This document shows, one piece after another, positions 52,066-59,254 of a DNA stretch of 64,000 nucleotides. The position numbers and the translations under genes are program-made. The notes beneath the pieces are model-generated. The model saw only the letters and a program-made list of their open reading frames with translations, did no database searches and was not told the origin of the DNA. The stretch's first letter is position 1. Every line of letters starts with the position of its first letter. Source of the stretch: Pleomorphomonas koreensis DSM 23070 (GTDB taxonomy: Bacteria > Pseudomonadota > Alphaproteobacteria > Rhizobiales > Pleomorphomonadaceae). Location of the stretch: the NCBI RefSeq assembly GCF_000425185.1, contig NZ_KE384327.1, forward strand, positions 310,526 to 374,525, given 5' to 3'.

Positions 52066-53157
52066 ATGAAACTGCTTCAAGAGAGGGACATTCCGACGCC
52101 GTGCGTGAGCAATCATGCCTCCAACCTCCTGGAGCTTGAGAACGGCGACCTCCTGTGCGTCTGGTTCGGCGGTTCGATGGAGGGCTCCTCGGACATCAGC
52201 ATCTACCTGTCGCGCTTCGACCGGGCCCGCGACGAGTGGCTGGCGCCGGAGAAGATGTCCGACGATCCGACGCGCTCGGAACAGAACCCGGCGCTGTTCC
52301 GCCATCCGGCCGGCGAATTGTGGCTGCTCTACACCGCCCAGGAGCAGGCCGACCAGGGCACCTCCGTCGTCCGCATCCGCCGCTCCGCCGACGAGGGCCG
52401 GACCTGGAGCGCGGTGAGCACCCTGATCGCCCGGCCCGGCACCTTCATCCGCCACGCGCCGGTGGTCAATCCGGCCGGGCTGCTGCTGCTGCCGGTCTGG
52501 CATAGCGACATGCGCAACGCCTTCGGCGACGATTCCAGCCTGGTGCAGGTGTCGGCCGACGGCGGCCGCAGCTGGGAGGCGGTGGCGGTGCCGGACAGCC
52601 GCGGCTCGGTGCACATGGACATCCTGGAGAACTGCCGCGTCGCCTTCTTCCGGCGGCGTCCGTCCGATTTCGTCTTCCGCAGCCAGTCGGAGGACGGCGG
52701 CCTCACCTGGTCGACGCCCGAGCCGACGACGCTGCCCAACAACAACGCGTCGATCCAGGCCCGCGAGCTGAGGGATGGCCGCCTCGCCATCGTCTACAAC
52801 GACATCGCCGCCGCCGGCCGCCCCGGCGAGAGCGCCGTTCCGCCGTGGATCAAGGACCGGCAAGCCTTCCTCGCCGCCTGCGAGATGACCGGCCGGCCGG
52901 CCGTCTGGGGCGTGCCGCGCCATCCGCTCGTCCTCGCCACCTCGACCGACCTCGGGCGTAGCTGGCGGAAGGAGCTGGTGCTGGAGGCCGACGCCGGCCG
53001 CCGCTCGGCCCGCGACGAGCGCGGCGCCTTTGTCGGCGACTACTCCTACCCGTCGATCATCGAGACCAGGGATGGCCTGTTGCAGGTCAGCTACTCGTAT
53101 CTGAGGGACTACATCAAGCATGCAACCCTGGCCGTCTCGTTGCGCTCGCCTGAATGA
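52066..53157 (+). CDS. BNR-repeat (sialidase-fold) protein, cytosolic
   Basis: The 363-residue six-bladed propeller of the BNR_2/exo-sialidase-like family has four Asp-box type repeats: SADEGRTWS, SADGGRSWE, SEDGGLTWS and STDLGRSWR. It starts with conserved polar residues (ETP-like RDIPTPCVSNHASNLLEL). There is no signal peptide, so it acts inside the cell on imported material. True sialidases need an Arg triad and Tyr/Glu that cannot be assigned here without a structure. In this island it may be a glycosidase, lyase or hydrolase on an acidic glycoside. GGGGAGA precedes the ATG. Confidence 0.8.
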   Translation: MKLLQERDIPTPCVSNHASNLLELENGDLLCVWFGGSMEGSSDISIYLSRFDRARDEWLAPEKMSDDPTRSEQNPALFRHPAGELWLLYTAQEQADQGTSVVRIRRSADEGRTWSAVSTLIARPGTFIRHAPVVNPAGLLLLPVWHSDMRNAFGDDSSLVQVSADGGRSWEAVAVPDSRGSVHMDILENCRVAFFRRRPSDFVFRSQSEDGGLTWSTPEPTTLPNNNASIQARELRDGRLAIVYNDIAAAGRPGESAVPPWIKDRQAFLAACEMTGRPAVWGVPRHPLVLATSTDLGRSWRKELVLEADAGRRSARDERGAFVGDYSYPSIIETRDGLLQVSYSYLRDYIKHATLAVSLRSPE

Positions 53158-53183
53158 ACGCCGACCCCGAGCAGGAGCTCGTC

Positions 53184-54434
53184 ATGAGTCCAAGTGAAAA
53201 GACGGCGATCATTGCCGATGACTATACCGGCGCCGGGGATGCGGGCATCCATTTCGCCCGCTTCGGCCGGAAGATCGAGCTGTTGCTTCATGTCGACGCC
53301 CTCGGCCGGCGGCAGGACAATGCCGACATCGCGCTGACCTCCGAAACGCGCTTCCTCGATCCGGACGCGGCGGCGGCCGTGGTGCTGGACATGGTCCGGC
53401 GCTGCCGGGCGGCCGGCTATGGCCGCATCTTCAAGAAGATCGATTCCACCATGCGCGGCAATCCCGGCGCCGAGATCGAGGCGGCGCTCGGCGGCACCGG
53501 CGCGGCGGCGGCGCTGATCTGCACCGCCATGCCGAAGACCGGCCGCACCTGCCTCGGTGGGGTGATCTATCTCGACAGCGTGCCGCTACACCTCTCCGAC
53601 ATCGGCCGCGACCCCTTCCACCCGCTCGGAAGCTCGAACGTGGCCGACCTCCTCGGCCAGCAGACCGGATTGCCGATCGGCCTCCTCGGCCTCTCGGACA
53701 TCGGGGCCGGCGACGCGGCGCTCGGAGAGACGATCCGGGCGATGATCGGCTGCGGCGTGAAGCTGATCGTCGCCGATGCCGCCTGCGACGATCATCTCGC
53801 GGCGCTGGCGCGGCAGCTTGCGGCCGGTGACCTCTTGCCGGTCGGAGCCGGCGGCTTCGCCGAGGCGCTGGCCCGCACGCTGTCGCCGCAGGACGGGGCG
53901 GCGAGGGCGCGCCAGGTGGTGCTGCACCGGCCGATCGTCTCGGTGGTCGGCAGCCTCGCCGAGGTGTCGCGCCGCCAGGCCGAGCACGCCGACCGCAGCG
54001 GCCTCTTCCGCACCATCGAGATCCGCTCGGACGCCCGGCCGGACGACATCCGCAGCGCCTGCCTGACGCGGCTCGGCGAGCCGGGCCGCGACCAGCCCAA
54101 CATCCTCCTGCGCGTGGTGGGCGCCGAGCGGCCGGAGAAGATCACCAAAGAGGACGGCGAGCGGGTGGCCGAGAAGCTCGGCTTTGCCACGGCCAGCATC
54201 TGCGCCATGGTGCCCTGCCGGACCATCGTGTCGACCGGCGGCAGCACGTCGATGGCGGTGGCCGAGGCGCTCGGCATCGAGTCGGTCGACCTCATCGACG
54301 AGATCCTGCCCGGCATCGTCGCCGGCACCTGCAACCGGCCGGACGGCGGCATCGAGTGGTTCATCTCCAAGGCCGGCGGCTTCGGCGACGACAGCCTCCT
54401 GACCGAGATCGATGCCCGCTGCGCCAGTGTCTGA
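53184..54434 (+). CDS. Four-carbon acid sugar kinase family protein (DUF1537)
   Basis: The 416-residue kinase of the DUF1537/OtnK-DtnK family has IIADDYTGAGDAGIHFA (residues ~9-25) and KKIDSTMRGNPGAEIEAAL at the N-terminal substrate side. The C-terminal nucleotide-binding segment is VSTGGSTSMAVAEALG and KAGGFGD. Known members phosphorylate D-threonate, D-erythronate or L-threonate at O4. With PdxA2 (36073) it could take a C4 acid to DHAP. An upstream ATG at 53154 overlaps the BNR stop, but AGGAG is well placed for 53184. Confidence 0.88.
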   Translation: MSPSEKTAIIADDYTGAGDAGIHFARFGRKIELLLHVDALGRRQDNADIALTSETRFLDPDAAAAVVLDMVRRCRAAGYGRIFKKIDSTMRGNPGAEIEAALGGTGAAAALICTAMPKTGRTCLGGVIYLDSVPLHLSDIGRDPFHPLGSSNVADLLGQQTGLPIGLLGLSDIGAGDAALGETIRAMIGCGVKLIVADAACDDHLAALARQLAAGDLLPVGAGGFAEALARTLSPQDGAARARQVVLHRPIVSVVGSLAEVSRRQAEHADRSGLFRTIEIRSDARPDDIRSACLTRLGEPGRDQPNILLRVVGAERPEKITKEDGERVAEKLGFATASICAMVPCRTIVSTGGSTSMAVAEALGIESVDLIDEILPGIVAGTCNRPDGGIEWFISKAGGFGDDSLLTEIDARCASV

Positions 54435-54508
54435 CGGTCTCGCCGTCGGTCTCCGGCCGCCAGCGGGCGGCCGCGGCCCCGCCGTTCCTCGCCGGCGCGG
54501 GCCGCTTG

Positions 54509-54521
54509 CACAAGTTTACAA
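54509..54521 (-). promoter_or_regulatory. Candidate GntR operator upstream of the regulator gene
   Basis: On the minus strand it reads TTGTAAACTTGTG, matching 11 of 13 positions of the site at 35651. It lies 55 bases before the gntR start, suiting autoregulation. Confidence 0.4.
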
Positions 54522-54576
54522 ATTGGGGTTAGCTGCCGCCGGCTCCCTGTGCAGCCGACAGCCGAGGCCGGAGATC

Positions 54577-55314
54577 GTGACGAACCAGACCGCGAAGCGC
54601 CGGACGACACTTTCGGACAGCGTCTATCATTCCCTCATCAACCGGATCACCAGCGGCGGCTACCAGCCGGGCGAGAAGCTGCCGCCCGAGGCGGCGCTGT
54701 CGCAGGAGTTCGGCGTGTCGCGGCCGGTTCTGCGCGCCGCGCTGGAGCGGCTGCGCGAGGAGGGGCTGATCCACTCGCGGCAGGGGGCGGGCAGCTTCGT
54801 GCGTGCGTCCGGCGCTACGCCGGTCGGTTTCTCGCCGGTCGAGACGCTGGCCGACATCCAGCGCTGCTACGAGTTCCGCCTGACCATCGAGGCCAAGGCG
54901 GCGGCGCTGGCCGCCGAGCGGCGCGACGGACCGGCGATCGACGGCATCGCCGAAGCGCTCGACCTGATGCGGGTGGCCACCGGCTCGCACCAGCACCGCG
55001 AGGATGCCGATTTCGCCTTCCACCTGGCGATCGCCCAGGCCTCCAACAACCAGTATTTCGAGGCGACCTTCCGGGCGCTGCGCGCCCACATCAACATCGG
55101 CATGCGCCTGCACGGCATGTCGCTGATGAGCGGCGGCGACGCGGCGCTCGAGGAGACGCTGGCCGAGCACATCGGCCTGTTCGAGGCGATCGAGACGGGC
55201 GATCCCGGACGGGCGTCGAAGCTGATGACCGGCCATCTCGAGCATTCGCGCGACCGGCTGTTCGGCGGCGGGCTCATCGATCTCCGGCTGTCGCGACAGC
55301 CGCCGGCCGCCTGA
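54577..55314 (+). CDS. GntR family regulator with FCD ligand domain
   Basis: The 245-residue regulator has a GntR winged helix (residues ~12-78, GEKLPPEAALSQEFGVSRPVLRAAL then SRQGAGSFV) and a C-terminal all-helical FCD domain. Likely metal/ligand residues are in DFAFHLAIA and in the two late histidines of LAEHIGLFEAI and MTGHLEHS. FCD regulators sense sugar acids and other carboxylates, which fits the island. GTG start with a GAGGCCGGAG site. Confidence 0.9.
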   Translation: MTNQTAKRRTTLSDSVYHSLINRITSGGYQPGEKLPPEAALSQEFGVSRPVLRAALERLREEGLIHSRQGAGSFVRASGATPVGFSPVETLADIQRCYEFRLTIEAKAAALAAERRDGPAIDGIAEALDLMRVATGSHQHREDADFAFHLAIAQASNNQYFEATFRALRAHINIGMRLHGMSLMSGGDAALEETLAEHIGLFEAIETGDPGRASKLMTGHLEHSRDRLFGGGLIDLRLSRQPPAA

Positions 55315-55328
55315 TGCCGCTCGGGACG

Positions 55329-55341
55329 GACGAGTTGACAA
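55329..55341 (-). promoter_or_regulatory. Candidate GntR operator before the hydratase gene
   Basis: On the minus strand it reads TTGTCAACTCGTC, matching 10 of 13 positions of the site upstream of gntR. It is in the 56-base gap before the hydratase. Confidence 0.35.
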
Positions 55342-55370
55342 GTTCCAGCTACCGATGAAGGAGTTTGCAA

Positions 55371-56138
55371 GTGCTGTTGATTGCCGATCCAACCGCCGGT
55401 CTCGCCGACCGGCTGGTCGAGGCGCGCCGGAGCGGCGCGAAGCTGACGGCCGAAGCCGGCCTCGTTCCGGCCGACGCGGCCGCCGCCGACGCGGTGCAAC
55501 TCGCCGTCGCCAACCGCCTCGGGCCGATCGGCGGCTACAAGGTGATGCAGGTCGGCGACGGGCCGGGGAGTTGGGGCGCCATTCTCGCCGACCGCATCTT
55601 CGAGGCGCCGGCGGCGGCCGCCTATGCGGTTTCGCCGCTCAAGGTGGAAGTGGAGGTCGCCTTCGTCCTCGGCCGCGATCTGCCCGGCCGGACGGATGGC
55701 ACGCCTTATTCGGTCGATGAAGTGGCCGAGGCGATCGGCGGCGCCTTCGCGGCCTTCGAGATCCTGGAGAGCCGGCTTGCCGACGATCCCAAGCCGTCGC
55801 CGCTGCTGGTCCGCGCCGATTTCCTGGGCAACTGGGGCCTGGTGCGCGGTCGTCCCATCGCCGCCTGGCGCGCCGCCGTCCACTCCGACCTCGCGGTGCG
55901 GCTGGAGATCGGCGGCCGCCTCGCCGTCGACCAGCGCGGCGGCCATCCCGCCGGCGATCCGGCGCACGCGCTGACCTGGCTCGCCAACGCGCTCGTCGCC
56001 ACCGGCCTCGGCCTCGGGGCCGGCGAGGTGGTGACCACCGGCGCCTTCGGCGGCGGCCACGCCATCGCGCCGGGCGAGACGGCGGTGGCGTCGATCGGGG
56101 GCTTCGAGCCCATCCGCTTCACGCTCCTGGCGGGGTGA
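55371..56138 (+). CDS. 2-keto-4-pentenoate hydratase-like protein (FAH superfamily)
   Basis: The ~255-residue protein follows the MhpD/HpcG layout: KLTAEAGLVPADAAAADAVQ, GGYKVMQVG, VEVEVAFVLGRDL with the conserved Glu metal ligands, FAAFEILESRL and the C-terminal AGEVVTTGAFGG. These enzymes add water to 2-keto-4-enoic acids or act as related oxaloacetate/acylpyruvate enzymes. Here it probably handles a keto-acid intermediate. No ATG: AAGGAG is well spaced for the GTG at 55371, with TTG at 55365 as alternative. Confidence 0.85.
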   Translation: MLLIADPTAGLADRLVEARRSGAKLTAEAGLVPADAAAADAVQLAVANRLGPIGGYKVMQVGDGPGSWGAILADRIFEAPAAAAYAVSPLKVEVEVAFVLGRDLPGRTDGTPYSVDEVAEAIGGAFAAFEILESRLADDPKPSPLLVRADFLGNWGLVRGRPIAAWRAAVHSDLAVRLEIGGRLAVDQRGGHPAGDPAHALTWLANALVATGLGLGAGEVVTTGAFGGGHAIAPGETAVASIGGFEPIRFTLLAG

Positions 56139-56180
56139 GACGGCGGACGCGGCGGACATCTCCCGAAAGGTCAACGAAGC

Positions 56181-56197
56181 CTTAAGGCGGCCTTTAG
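56181..56197. promoter_or_regulatory. Palindrome upstream of a tiny gene (first copy)
   Basis: CTTAAGGC-G-GCCTTTAG, with arms matching at 7 of 8 positions, lies 116 bases before the small gene at 56313. The same dyad recurs before the DUF3563 gene. Confidence 0.5.
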
Positions 56198-56312
56198 ATT
56201 TTCTTTGGGTCGCCTTCAGTGAATTCGACTTTGGTATATGCGGGCGGCACCCTATATGGAGGGCGTCGGACGCGGCCATCGAGGCCGCCCGCCTGAAACA
56301 AAGGAAAGACAG

Positions 56313-56459
56313 ATGTTCGCGACTGCCCCTCTCAACGAGACGTTCCGCGCCCCCCGCGCCGTCGAGCGGGACACCACCTATGTCCGTGGCTTCGGCTCGG
56401 AATACCGCGAGCGTCATTCCATCCGCGCCGCTGGCGCCCGCCGGATCGCCGGCCTCTGA
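56313..56459 (+). CDS. Small basic protein of unknown function
   Basis: A 48-residue reading frame starts MFATAPLNETFRAPR and ends RAAGARRIAGL. AAAGGAAAG precedes the ATG and a strong terminator follows, so it is probably a real single-gene unit. It shares the MFAT start and upstream palindrome with the DUF3563 gene 230 bases downstream, but similarity beyond that is weak. No function is recognised. Confidence 0.65.
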   Translation: MFATAPLNETFRAPRAVERDTTYVRGFGSEYRERHSIRAAGARRIAGL

Positions 56460-56492
56460 GGCGCGGCCGGACGGCCGTAACGCCTGCCCACG

Positions 56493-56528
56493 AAGCACCC
56501 GGGTCCTTGACCGGCCGGGTGCTTTTCG
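56493..56528 (+). terminator. Rho-independent terminator of the small gene
   Basis: The perfect stem AAGCACCCGG (56493-56502) and CCGGGTGCTT (56515-56524) is followed by TTCGTTT. Confidence 0.85.
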
Positions 56529-56572
56529 TTTGTCCGGACGGGCTGGGCCACGGGAAATCCCCTACAGGAAAT

Positions 56573-56589
56573 CTGAAGGCAGCCTTCAG
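56573..56589. promoter_or_regulatory. Palindrome upstream of a tiny gene (second copy)
   Basis: CTGAAGGC-A-GCCTTCAG is a perfect 8-bp inverted repeat, 101 bases before the DUF3563 ATG. It matches the copy at 56181 at 14 of 16 arm positions. Confidence 0.55.
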
Positions 56590-56690
56590 AAGTTGCGATT
56601 AGGTCCGGCGGGCTTACGGCGCTATATTGAGGACATCAAGAGAGAAGAGAAACAGACGCCGGAAGTCTCCGGCAGACAAGGAAGTCCGAG

Positions 56691-56849
56691 ATGTTCGCCA
56701 CCCTCAAGCGTACCGCCAAGCTCCTGCGCACCCCGACCCTCGCCGAGCGTGAACTGGCCTATCTCAACGAGGCCGGCGACCGTTACGACCTCGAAGCCCG
56801 CGAGCGTAATCTTTCCCGTGGTGCGCTGAACCGCCACAACGTCTTCTGA
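56691..56849 (+). CDS. DUF3563 family small protein
   Basis: The 52-residue protein reads MFATLKRTAKLLRTPTLAER, then ELAYLNEAGDRYDLEARER. The tail resembles the DUF3563 family of ~50-residue alphaproteobacterial proteins (E..YL..A.D..DLE.R.R.L). The family has no proven function. CAAGGAAG precedes the ATG, and two hairpins follow. It is an isolated transcript like its neighbour. Confidence 0.8.
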   Translation: MFATLKRTAKLLRTPTLAERELAYLNEAGDRYDLEARERNLSRGALNRHNVF

Positions 56850-56880
56850 ACGCCTGACCTTATCAGGCCTGCCGATGTCG

Positions 56881-56921
56881 AGCGCCCGATCCCCCTGGGA
56901 TGCCGGGCGCTTTGCTTTTTT
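56881..56921 (+). terminator. Rho-independent terminator after the DUF3563 gene
   Basis: AGCGCCCG (56881-56888) pairs with CGGGCGCT (56904-56911), extended inside by ATCCC/GGGAT, and is followed by TTGCTTTTTT. A smaller hairpin GCCTGA/TCAGGC lies just before it (56852-56868). Confidence 0.85.
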
Positions 56922-56926
56922 AGGCG

Positions 56927-57454
56927 TCAGAGCCGCAGCGCCCAGCGGCGGCCGTCGCCGGTGAGCGCCACCTCCGCCCAGGGCGTCATGTCCAGCGACC
57001 ACAGGGCACCCGTCGGAGCATCGAGCACCGCCAGCACGGCAGTCCTGACCACGGTGACCGGGGCGAGGACGACGGCCCGTCCGCTTGCCGCGAGGCTTCG
57101 GCCGAGCCAGCCCTCGATCCGGCGCCGGACGTCCGCCAGGGATTCGCCGCCGTGCGGCGCGGCCGCCGCGTCGCTGCGCCAGGCTTCGAGGCCGGCCGGA
57201 TCGGCGGCGATGCCGGCGAGCGTCCGGCCGGCCCAGCATCCGTAATCGGTTTCGGTCAGATCGGCGACCGCCTCCGCCGCGAGGCCGCCGTCGAGACGGA
57301 TCTCCGGCGCGCATAGAAGGCGGTCCGCCTCGGTGAGGCGCGTGGCGACGCGCTCCGGCAGGTCTTGCGGCCGCAGCACGAAGGGCGCGCGCGTCGGGAA
57401 GGCCGGCGCGCGGCCGGTCGGCGGAACGGCGATCAGCGTCAGGCGGATGGCCAT
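56927..57454 (-). CDS. Histidine-phosphatase-fold protein lacking the catalytic RHG motif
   Basis: The 175-residue protein has the phosphoglycerate-mutase-like layout: LTLIAVPPTG at the start, CAPEIRLDGGLAAEAVADLTETDYGCWAGRTLAGI in the middle, GGESLADVRRRIEGWL later. Active members have RHGE at the first site and a second His near VVxHGG. Here these read AVPPTG and VVLAPVTVVRTAV, so both catalytic histidines are missing. It is probably not a phosphatase. It is divergent from the cbtB riboswitch; related active enzymes include alpha-ribazole phosphatase of B12 synthesis. Confidence 0.72.
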   Translation of the reverse strand: MAIRLTLIAVPPTGRAPAFPTRAPFVLRPQDLPERVATRLTEADRLLCAPEIRLDGGLAAEAVADLTETDYGCWAGRTLAGIAADPAGLEAWRSDAAAAPHGGESLADVRRRIEGWLGRSLAASGRAVVLAPVTVVRTAVLAVLDAPTGALWSLDMTPWAEVALTGDGRRWALRL

Positions 57455-57503
57455 GGCGGTCCTTTTCGTGGCCCGGAGATTGACAGCCGCCGGAGCATGG
57501 CGG

Positions 57504-57593
57504 AAGGTGCTCGTCGATGCCGGGCGGAAGCCGGTGGAAATCCGGCGCGGTCGCGCCACTGTCAGCGGGACATCTCCCGCGAGCCAGACCCGC
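57504..57593 (+). promoter_or_regulatory. Cobalamin riboswitch, short variant class, upstream of cbtBA
   Basis: The order AAGGTGCTCG, GGAAGCCGGTGGAAATCCGGC, GCGGTCGCGCCACTGT and GCGAGCCAGACCCGCC is that of the compact adenosylcobalamin-variant riboswitch. It lacks the CCCCCGCAACTGT loop and AGGAGACCTGCC box of the three long riboswitches in this window. It sits 48 bases before cbtB, next to the GGAGG site. Confidence 0.85.
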
Positions 57594-57640
57594 CCCCGCA
57601 TCCCATATGTCGCAGGGACGCGCAATCCCAGGAGGCCCAC

Positions 57641-57853
57641 ATGTCGACCCTTTCTCCGTCGTCCGTCGTTTCCCCACCCGCCGCCATTCCGCTCGGCGAG
57701 GTGCTGCCCTGGGCGATCTTCGCCGGGCTGATGCTGGTGCTGGCCGTCTACTTCGTCGGCGCCGAGGAAGGCGCCACGTCGATCTTCAGCGGCTCCTACG
57801 TGCACGAGTTCGTGCACGACGGCCGCCATCTCCTCGGTTTCCCCTGCCACTGA
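57641..57853 (+). CDS. cbtB: Cobalt transporter subunit CbtB
   Basis: The 70-residue protein has one membrane helix (LPWAIFAGLMLVLAVYFVGA) and ends with the His-rich CbtB signature HEFVHDGRHLLGFPCH, a likely cobalt site. CbtAB is a predicted cobalt uptake system found mostly behind B12 riboswitches. CCAGGAGG precedes the ATG. Confidence 0.93.
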   Translation: MSTLSPSSVVSPPAAIPLGEVLPWAIFAGLMLVLAVYFVGAEEGATSIFSGSYVHEFVHDGRHLLGFPCH

Positions 57854-57863
57854 GGGCCGCGAC

Positions 57864-58604
57864 ATGACCGGAAAACTGTTGCTGCGCGGCATGATCGCCG
57901 GCGTGGCGGGCGGCCTCCTGGCCTTTCTGTTCGCGCGCGTCTGGGGCGAGCCGCTGGTCGACTTCGCCATCGCCGTCGAGGAGCGGGCCGCCGCGGCGGC
58001 CGGCGAGGCGGCCGAGCCCGAGCTGGTCTCGCGCGCCACGCAGGCCGGCCTCGGCCTTCTCACCGGCCTCGTCGTCTATGGCGCGGCGCTCGGCGGCATC
58101 CTGGCGCTGGCCTTCGGCATCGTCTACGGCCGCTTCAGCCGCCTCGCCGCCCGGCCGCTCGCCGCGCTGATCGGCGCCTTCGGCTTCGTGGCGGTGATTG
58201 CCGCGCCGGCGCTCAAGTACCCGGCCAACCCGCCAGCCGTCGGCAGCCCGGAGACCATCGGCATCCGCACCGAAGTCTATTTCGTGATGATGGCGGTGTC
58301 GGTGCTGGTGCTGATCGCCGCCGTGGCGCTCGCCCGCCACTACTGGGCGCGGCTCGGCGCCTGGAATGCGACCATCGCCGGCGGTGTTGCCTTCGTGGTG
58401 GTGATCGCCGCGGTGATGCTGCTCCTGCCGGCCATCAACGAGGTGCCGGAAGACTTCTCGGCCGTGGTGCTCTGGCGCTTCCGCATCGCCTCGCTGGGCA
58501 TCCAGGCGATCATCTGGACGACGCAGGCGCTGCTGTTCGGCTTCCTCGCCGAGCGCCTCTTCGCGTCCGCCACGCCGCGCGCCGCCCGCCTCGGCGCCGC
58601 CTGA
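57864..58604 (+). CDS. cbtA: Cobalt transporter subunit CbtA
   Basis: The 246-residue membrane protein has about five helices and the family start MTGKLLLRGMIAGVAGGLLAFLFARVWGEP. It contains YPANPPAVGSPETIG and a C-terminal QAIIWTTQALLFGFLAERLF. It is the presumed channel subunit partner of CbtB, ten bases downstream. Confidence 0.92.
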   Translation: MTGKLLLRGMIAGVAGGLLAFLFARVWGEPLVDFAIAVEERAAAAAGEAAEPELVSRATQAGLGLLTGLVVYGAALGGILALAFGIVYGRFSRLAARPLAALIGAFGFVAVIAAPALKYPANPPAVGSPETIGIRTEVYFVMMAVSVLVLIAAVALARHYWARLGAWNATIAGGVAFVVVIAAVMLLLPAINEVPEDFSAVVLWRFRIASLGIQAIIWTTQALLFGFLAERLFASATPRAARLGAA

Positions 58605-58608
58605 CGCC

Positions 58609-59235
58609 ATGCCATCAGGAACACGCAAAGGGCGCGGCGGTCTCGCCGCGCTCGTCCTCTGCCTCCTTGTCGGCCTCGCCGGGCCGGCGGTCGCCCACCG
58701 GACGACGCCGCTGACCGCCGAGGAAGCGGCCGGCCTCGAGATCCCCGGCCTCACGCACGGCGAGATGAGCCACGTCGCCGCCTACCGCGGCGCCATCGTC
58801 GCCCTGGCGGCGCGGCAGTTTCCGACCGACGAGACGTTCCGCCGGCTGCTCAACCACGCCAACATCCAGTTTACCTATTGCGCCTGGGGGCTGGTGCCGA
58901 ACGCCCTCACCGACGAGGAAAACCCGTTCAACGAGTGCAGCCACGCCTATCTCGCCGCTTACCGGGCGGTGCTCGCGCGCATGGCCGAGATGCCCGGCCA
59001 GCCGCAGGCGGCTGCCGCGCTGGCGGGCCGCATCGACGCGGAAATCCGTGCCGATCCGGAGGCGGAGGCGCTCTGCCAGTATAGTGTCGAGCCCTTCTAC
59101 ACCGGCACGGTGCTGTCGCCGACGTTTGCCGCCGCCCTCGGCCATCCGCCGATCGGGCTTGCCGCCGCCGCCTTCGGGCTGATGCTGGTAGCCTTGGCGC
59201 TCGGGCATGCGGCGAAGCGGCGTCGCCCGGGTTGA
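58609..59235 (+). CDS. Unknown secreted or membrane-anchored protein with conserved Cys/His
   Basis: The 208-residue protein has a signal peptide cut near GPAVAH (about residue 30), a globular periplasmic part, and one C-terminal helix (residues ~180-200) ending AKRRRPG. The mature part has histidines (AHRTTP at the new N-terminus, GLTHGEMSHVA, LLNHANIQF, ECSHAY) and three cysteines (TYCAWG, NECSH, LCQYS). I do not recognise the family. It starts five bases after cbtA, so it is in the B12-regulated cobalt operon and may bind metal outside the inner membrane. Confidence 0.7.
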   Translation: MPSGTRKGRGGLAALVLCLLVGLAGPAVAHRTTPLTAEEAAGLEIPGLTHGEMSHVAAYRGAIVALAARQFPTDETFRRLLNHANIQFTYCAWGLVPNALTDEENPFNECSHAYLAAYRAVLARMAEMPGQPQAAAALAGRIDAEIRADPEAEALCQYSVEPFYTGTVLSPTFAAALGHPPIGLAAAAFGLMLVALALGHAAKRRRPG

Positions 59236-59254
59236 GCGACGCCGGATACCTGCA

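Noticed and set aside
53154..53183. Upstream ATG of the DUF1537 kinase overlapping the BNR stop
   Set aside because: It has no ribosome binding site; AGGAG is properly spaced for the ATG at 53184, where family similarity starts.
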